NCBI RefSeq assembly: GCF_030272615.1
Contig: NC_081412.1
Coordinates: 674,372,323-674,436,322, forward strand
Source of the DNA: Cryptomeria japonica
Taxonomy: Eukaryota; Streptophyta; Pinopsida; Cupressales; Cupressaceae
Length of the DNA: 64,000 nt
Direction of reading: 5' to 3'
Shown here: positions 60,835-64,000 of the stretch, piece after piece
Position numbering within the stretch: the stretch's first letter is position 1
How the letters are laid out: each line of letters opens with the position of its first letter
Notes under the pieces: model-generated
Database searches by the model: none
Seen by the model: only the letters and a program-made list of their open reading frames with translations
What the model was told of the DNA's origin: nothing
Program-made: the position numbers and the translations under genes

Positions 60835-62731
60835 ATGGGGGATAACAATGAAAACACTGACGAACAACAACTGCAACAGCCAAACCCTCATTTGCCAAAC
60901 CCCCCCTCAATTCACGATTTGATTGCACAAAATTTGAATGAATTGAGGGGGATTGCAGAAGTATATCATAGTATCCCTTGTCTAAACCCAATGTTTGATC
61001 CTCTCACGTCGATCATAAAAAGCATGGAAACCATGACTGAGGAGCACGATGCCGCCCTTTTGTGGTGAGATTCTATGAGGGAAAAATATGCAGATGGGTT
61101 GTCATATAAGGATATCAAGGATCTTGAGATATCCAAAGCTGAAATCGCCTCATTGTTTGTCAATCCCCGTACTAGTCAGCCCGTAGATCCCAAAAAAACA
61201 AAACTTTCTATTAAATGGTGCACAAATGATGGGATTGTGAAAAACTTTTGGGATCGTTGGTGGATGGTTTTCGACAAACCACCCAACAACAATCTTGATA
61301 TCCCCTTCTATTTTATAAAAAAATTGTATGCTAAGTTTGTTTTACACAAACATGTGAACTACTTTGACATCCAACCTTTCCAGGGTGTACCAAAATAGAC
61401 CTAGGGTAGTCAGAGTAGTCCAGGGCCTGTATGTCCCCCCTCCTCTTGTTGATCCCCCACCTACAGTGCAGCATCCTGATATCATTCGTGAGGCGGCTTC
61501 ACAGACCATATCAGCTATTCACTCTTTGAGTAGCCTTTTGGTTTCTCAGGCCGCTTCAGTAGCTCAGCCTACTATTGATGCTAGCGGTGCATCCGGTGAC
61601 GTTGACACGTCATCCTCGGCTCCACACATATGTGTGCCCCATAGTTATGTCATGTGTGGGCACGTATGCTTGGGTCTAGTAGGACAGCCCGTCGATCATC
61701 CTGTGGACAGTGCAGATTATGAGGTGCATGAGATGCATGATGCACTAGATGTTATTACATAGACTGGAGGATACCCTGGGGAGTCCTCATATGCTAGAGG
61801 CGAGGAGGCACCGTCATCATACATTGATGATGTAGTGGTAAGATTTGTATTTTCATAGTTCATGTTATATTTTAATTAAATATTTATAAATTAGATAATA
61901 TTAAGTACTAATTTTTATTTACATGGTCTATTTAACAGTTGATGACCGAGGATGAGTTGAGACAGATTCAAGAGGGCACCTTGTCGGCCATTTCATTTGG
62001 CCTTGATAGCTTGACGATACATATATTATTGCACCTATTCGTTTGTATTTTATTGTACATACATGCTCATCATTTATATTGGTATTAATTAGATTATGCA
62101 GTAACTTGCATGTATATCTTATTTTACTCTTGTAGGGCACAAGCAGCATGAGTGCGGAGCAGTGTGATTTAAGATCCGGTAGTGTAGTTGGAGACAAGGG
62201 AAAGGTAATTAAATGCAAATATGATTGAATGAATAGTTTAAATAACTTATAGTGATTATAAATGTCTAGACATAGATTGATAGTTTCATATACTTGTTGT
62301 GTATATATACAGAGAATCCTTGGCTTCACATCCTTGATGACTACACCCAGTATACCTGAAGAAGAAGAAGAGATGCCTCGAGTAGATGTGTGCTTATTTT
62401 ATTTTTTGATTAGTAGATATAATTTGTTATTATCAATGACAATTATATGCTAACTTGTATCAATGTCATGTTTTTGAACATATGTAGGTTGTTTATGAAA
62501 ATATTCAAAACATACCTCCTCTACTGAAGACATACATCAAGAGTCCTACAAAGCTAAAGAGAAAATGTGGAGATGAGGTAAACATGAATAGTTCATTTTT
62601 ATGTTAACTTTCGAATGTGAATTATATAATATAACTAATATTAATCGTGGTTTGTTTTTCTTGTGCAGGATCCTTCAGAGCCGAGTAGTGCGGCGAAGAG
62701 GATCGATTTTGATGATCCATCAACAGCTTAG
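60835..62731 (+). pseudogene. Multi-exon gene of unknown family, partly broken
   Basis: Exon 1 runs from ATG 60835 to GTAAGA at 61838. It has an in-frame TGA at 61066-61068, a frameshift near 61390 and a TAG at 61760-61762. Five short exons follow with good AG acceptors: 61939 to about 62016 (donor unclear), 62136-62204, 62313-62387, 62488-62577 and 62669-62731 (stop TAG). The last four are 69, 75, 90 and 63 bases, all multiples of three, all open in phase 0. This is strong evidence for real splicing. The exon 1 product has LNELRGIAEVYHSIPCLNP and WCTNDGIVKNFWDRWWMVFD. The tail is acidic, Ser-rich, with a basic LKRKCGDE patch. No domain was recognised. It could be a host gene or a DNA-transposon ORF. 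62732-63110 holds nothing else. Confidence 0.6.
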
Positions 62732-63110
62732 GATGTTATAGATAGTTTTGGGATGCTTACATGTCTAGTTGGCATGTATGTTTTGTATATGGACATACAT
62801 TCACGTATTTAGACATACATTTTGTTTCAGTTGGCATTTATGCCATATTTGTGTATGGACATACATTTGTAATCATTTGACATTTTTTATATATACAGAA
62901 GTTGATATTTGATCATATAAATTGTTGCTCATCTGTACGTGGTGTTATCATGGAAACCTTTAATCTTCATTCCAATAATTAGCAATGGTTAATAATGGCT
63001 ATTTAATGAACAATTCAATTCATTTCATTTCATTTCATCGTAAGTGTTGTTTTTATAATGAACAATATAATTCATTTAATGAACAATACAATACAATTCA
63101 TTTAATGAAC

Positions 63111-64000
63111 AATTCAAAATTGTCAAACTTTGACGGGCCCTAACTCGGAATCCATGGCACCTGTGAATGATCCATTTGAACCTATAGGGCCATGAGAGGG
63201 GTCCCTACAAAATCTTATCTCGGTTTTTCAAGTTACCCTATGGTTTTATTAGGGCAGCAATTTTTTGGTTGGCGAAAAAATCGTCAGTCTCACTCAATGG
63301 AATGTTGTCGCGTGGCCAATTTCTCGTTATGCTCATCGCGATGATGAACTGTTGGCTCCGACATGTCTAGTTAGGCATTATTACCCTACACATGCTCCTA
63401 TTCCCCCCCCCCCCCCCCCCCCACTCGATTGAACACTCGGGGTCATACCCTACCAGCATTGTCCCTTGAGCGCCCTAAGTGCTCAAAATTGTCAAACTTT
63501 GATGGGCCCTAACTCGGAATCCGTGGCACTTGCGAACATTCTATTTGAACCTATGGGGCTACAAGAGGGGTCCCTACGAACTGCTATCTCAGTTTTTCAA
63601 GTTGCCCTATGGTTTTATTAGGGCAGCAATTTTTCAGTTGGCGAAAAAATCGTTAGTCTCACTCAATGGAATGTTGTCGCGTGGCCGATTTCTCGTTCTA
63701 CTTGTCGCGATGACGAACCATTGGCTCTGACATGTCTAGTTAGGCATTATTACCCTACGCATGCTCCTATTTTGCCCCCCCACTCGATCGAATGCTCGGG
63801 GTCATACCCTACCGGCGTCGTCCCTTGAGCGCCCTAAGTGCTCAAAATTGTCAAACTTTGACGGGCCCTAACTCAGAATCCGTGGCACCTGCGAACATTT
63901 CGTTTGAACCTACGGGGCCATGAGAGGGGTCCCTACGAAAGCCTATCTTGGTTTTTCAAGTTGCCCTACGGTTTTATTAGGGCAGCAATTTTTTGGTTGG
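63111..64000. repeat. Satellite of about 360 bases, at least 2.4 units
   Basis: TGTCAAACTTTGACGGGCCC (or GATGGGCCC) starts at 63121, 63490 and 63849, a period of 359-369 bases. Units share AACTCGGAATCC, TTTTATTAGGGCAGCAATTT, GTCTCACTCAATGGAATG and GAGCGCCCTAAGTGCTC. The first unit contains a C run of 20 bases (63403-63422) that is shorter in the second, which explains the length difference. The array continues beyond the window. Confidence 0.9.

Noticed and set aside
1-64000. tRNA, rRNA or other structural RNA genes
   Set aside because: No clover-leaf A/B-box pair or rRNA-like stretch was recognised by eye; a tRNAscan or Infernal run would be needed to exclude small ones.

Overview
The window looks like nuclear DNA of a seed plant, most likely a conifer. 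It is AT-rich, intron-containing and dominated by old, nested LTR retrotransposons. The one clearly intact host-type gene is a BAHD acyltransferase (42834-46785, minus strand). As recalled, it resembles the taxane-pathway acyltransferases of yew more than any other family, which suggests Taxaceae or a related Cupressales lineage. That placement is an inference and was not tested by a search.

Layout. 1-12.5 kb is a retroelement graveyard: a minus-strand LINE reverse transcriptase remnant, a plus-strand Ty1/copia RT-RNase H remnant, an LTR-bounded unit (4661-9384) with an antisense plant-mobile-domain (PMD) pseudogene and several tandem repeats, a fold-back of its LTR, and a broken Ty3/gypsy gag. 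13.4-15.9 kb holds two convergent coding-like loci of unknown function. 16.1-17.5 kb is a five-copy tandem repeat just upstream of a long ORF of unknown family (17760-29630, now a pseudogene). That ORF is split by a complete LTR element (18819-26618, 5-bp target duplication GCATT) that carries gag and a protease-like domain but no RT, RNase H or integrase, so it is a non-autonomous TR-GAG-like element. Removing one target copy reopens the host reading frame exactly.

30.5-33.4 kb (minus) is a decayed hAT-superfamily transposase. 34.3-39.1 kb contains a third copy of the 4661-type LTR, a copia polypurine tract with a very long LTR, and a short nested insertion. 39.4-40.85 kb is a PPR pseudogene fused to an unrecognised coding fragment. 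42.8-46.8 kb is the two-exon acyltransferase gene, whose 2.6-kb intron contains a roughly 1-kb inverted repeat and local duplications. 47.4-53.9 kb is a non-coding LTR-bounded unit with internal repeat arrays and a nested solo LTR (5-bp TSD). 54.3-59.6 kb is a minus-strand Ty1/copia element with 3' LTR and degenerate gag-pol. 59.8-60.5 kb is a TA/TAA tract. 60.8-62.7 kb is a multi-exon, partly broken gene of unknown family with short phase-0 3' exons. 63.1-64.0 kb is the start of a roughly 360-bp satellite.

The genes do not form a pathway. The acyltransferase is the only locus likely to be functional. The other items are mobile-element parts, pseudogenes or unrecognised ORFs. All family calls were made by reading motifs, without database searches.
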